The notes beneath the pieces are model-generated. The model had not been told where the DNA came from, ran no database searches, and saw nothing but the letters and a program-made list of their open reading frames with translations. The translations under genes were made by a program, and so were the position numbers. This document shows positions 33,950 to 34,546 of a DNA stretch of 34,546 bases, in pieces. Source of the DNA: Protostelium mycophagum (lineage: Eukaryota > Evosea > Variosea > Protosteliida > Protosteliaceae); the NCBI GenBank assembly GCA_002081555.1, contig MZNV01002914.1:1-34546 (forward strand), in the 5' to 3' direction. The stretch's first letter is position 1, and every line of letters starts with the position of its first letter.

Positions 33950-34192
33950 TGATCACTGCATTTTTTCAGAAATGACGTCAAAGAGAGGCGATCGATCGAA
34001 AAGGTAGAATGGGTTCACCTGAAAACTCAATGTCTAAAGAGTGAGGGATATATTTTTTGAGAAGCGTTGTAGAAGGGCGCCTGAAATTTGGTGTTGTTGA
34101 GTTTTCCAGTGCAAGGAAGATAAAAGAACCAAATGATCAGCAGATTCATCTCCTTTAATCAAACTATCCTCTTGGCAGGCCCATATTTTCTG

Positions 34193-34232
34193 TACCATTG
34201 TATTATTATTGTTACCATTGTATTATTATTGT
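34193..34232. repeat. Tandem duplication of a 20-nt unit
   Basis: TACCATTGTATTATTATTGT occurs twice without any change, at 34193-34212 and 34213-34232. Confidence 0.95.
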
Positions 34233-34248
34233 TGATTATATTAGGAAT

Positions 34249-34327
34249 CACGGTAACTACCGTGAGCCGGTTGCTACTAATGCTCCTAACGTGCCAAGCA
34301 CGGTTAAAATCGCGGTCATAACCGTGC
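34249..34327. repeat. Hairpin cluster related to the intronic MITE
   Basis: CACGGTA-ac-TACCGTG (34249-34264) is a perfect 7-bp hairpin with the same stem as the one inside the TTAA-flanked element at 4539-4668. A second inverted pair, GCACGGTT (34298) and AACCGTGC (ending 34327), follows. The surrounding bases (TCACGGTA..TACCGTGAG..CGGTT) also match the 4539 element in inverted orientation, so this may be a diverged or truncated relative. Confidence 0.6.
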
Positions 34328-34546
34328 ATCGGCTGCTAATTGGCAAAAATCATAGCGTTTAATTTTGTCACACAGAGCAGTTGTAGAGCGTGGTCGGAAA
34401 AACGGCAGACCGGAAGAGCGCTCGGAGATTTTTTGACGGCTTCGCGATTTCATCCCGATGGGTCACGTGACATGTGCAGAAGCTTCTGGAAGGAGACACT
34501 TTTTCGATCTCTCTCAACACAGTTTTAAACAGACAAGAACAGAACA

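Larger units (their letters stand above)
1..34387. repeat. Dispersed octamer GTTGTAGA / TCTACAAC, 41 copies
   Basis: Plus-strand GTTGTAGA begins at 3087, 6273, 6810, 8696, 8898, 13414, 14854, 16416, 19255, 19999, 20703, 23187, 23331, 24264, 27746, 28020, 29099, 29949, 30251, 32492, 33212, 33279, 34066 and 34380. TCTACAAC begins at 1, 3079, 3147, 15851, 16394, 18624, 20088, 24342, 28593, 28711, 30108, 30159, 30551, 30676, 31020, 32521 and 32630. About one copy is expected by chance. Fifteen extend to GTTGTAGATG, and a C usually precedes. Copies lie in introns, exons (in more than one reading frame) and intergenic DNA. Counts were made by eye. Confidence 0.85.
33950..34546. other. Intergenic region upstream of the DENN-WD40 gene
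   Basis: About 600 bases without convincing coding sequence. It holds the promoter of the DENN-WD40 gene, two GTTGTAGA octamers (34066, 34380), a tandem repeat and hairpin-forming sequences. The far end may belong to the promoter of a gene beyond the window. Confidence 0.5.

Noticed and set aside
28000-34390. Regular recurrence of a short repeat suggesting a CRISPR-like array
   Set aside because: The repeated octamers are irregularly spaced, occur on both strands, and lie within exons and introns of a eukaryotic gene.
34340-34528. 62-codon open stretch at the window end as a gene start
   Set aside because: No domain, no splice support, and it overlaps the octamer and hairpin-rich intergenic sequence.

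Overview
The window is nuclear DNA of a gene-dense eukaryotic microbe. Nearly every gene is split by many short GT-AG introns (mostly about 37-60 nt, a few longer), and intergenic gaps are tens to hundreds of bases. The gene set points to an amoeboflagellate protist, most likely an amoebozoan. It includes an LRR-receptor kinase with tyrosine-kinase-like motifs, a LIM-kinase fusion, a TALE homeobox gene, a dynein regulatory complex subunit (which implies a motile flagellum) and a plant-SCD1-like DENN-WD40 protein. A protosteliid relative is my best guess, but that is inference. No rRNA, tRNA, CRISPR array, virus-like element or bacterial operon was seen.

Layout: (1) 1-632 (+) is the 3' end of a tyrosine-kinase-like gene. 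(2) 1574-2069 (+) is a TALE homeobox gene with a second, degenerate homeodomain-like segment. (3) 2539-9898 (-) is a large LRR receptor kinase of about 25 exons; two of its introns hold small inverted-repeat (MITE-like) elements. (4) 10274-11879 (-) is an SLC35E3-like TPT/nucleotide-sugar transporter. (5) 12210-16268 (+) is a helical domain + two LIM + linker repeats + kinase fusion. (6) 16446-17456 (-) is an EF-hand protein with an MGCG lipidation start. (7) 17659-19482 (+) is DRC2/CCDC65. (8) 19915-21881 (-) is PEX12. (9) 21974-24140 (+) is LAS1. (10) 24157-25830 (-) is a TPR protein. (11) 26241-26536 (-) is a tiny three-exon gene resembling DUF1748. (12) 26679-27721 (+) is a HAD-like hydrolase. 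(13) 27787-33949 (-) is the DENN-WD40 gene. The last 600 bp is intergenic with tandem and hairpin repeats.

The genes are housekeeping, signalling and cytoskeletal genes with no common pathway. They fall largely into divergent pairs (PEX12/LAS1 start codons 92 bp apart) and convergent pairs (LAS1/TPR stop codons 16 bp apart).

The most striking signals are not genes. The octamer GTTGTAGA, often CGTTGTAGATG, occurs 41 times on the two strands, where about one copy is expected. It lies in introns (sometimes exactly as the 3' splice site), exons and intergenic DNA. CTATTTTTAG occurs 10 times. The palindrome GAAATTTC occurs about 22 times, mostly in introns, and suggests a related intron (introner-like) family. 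Three introns are stop-free multiples of three, and three introns use GC donors.
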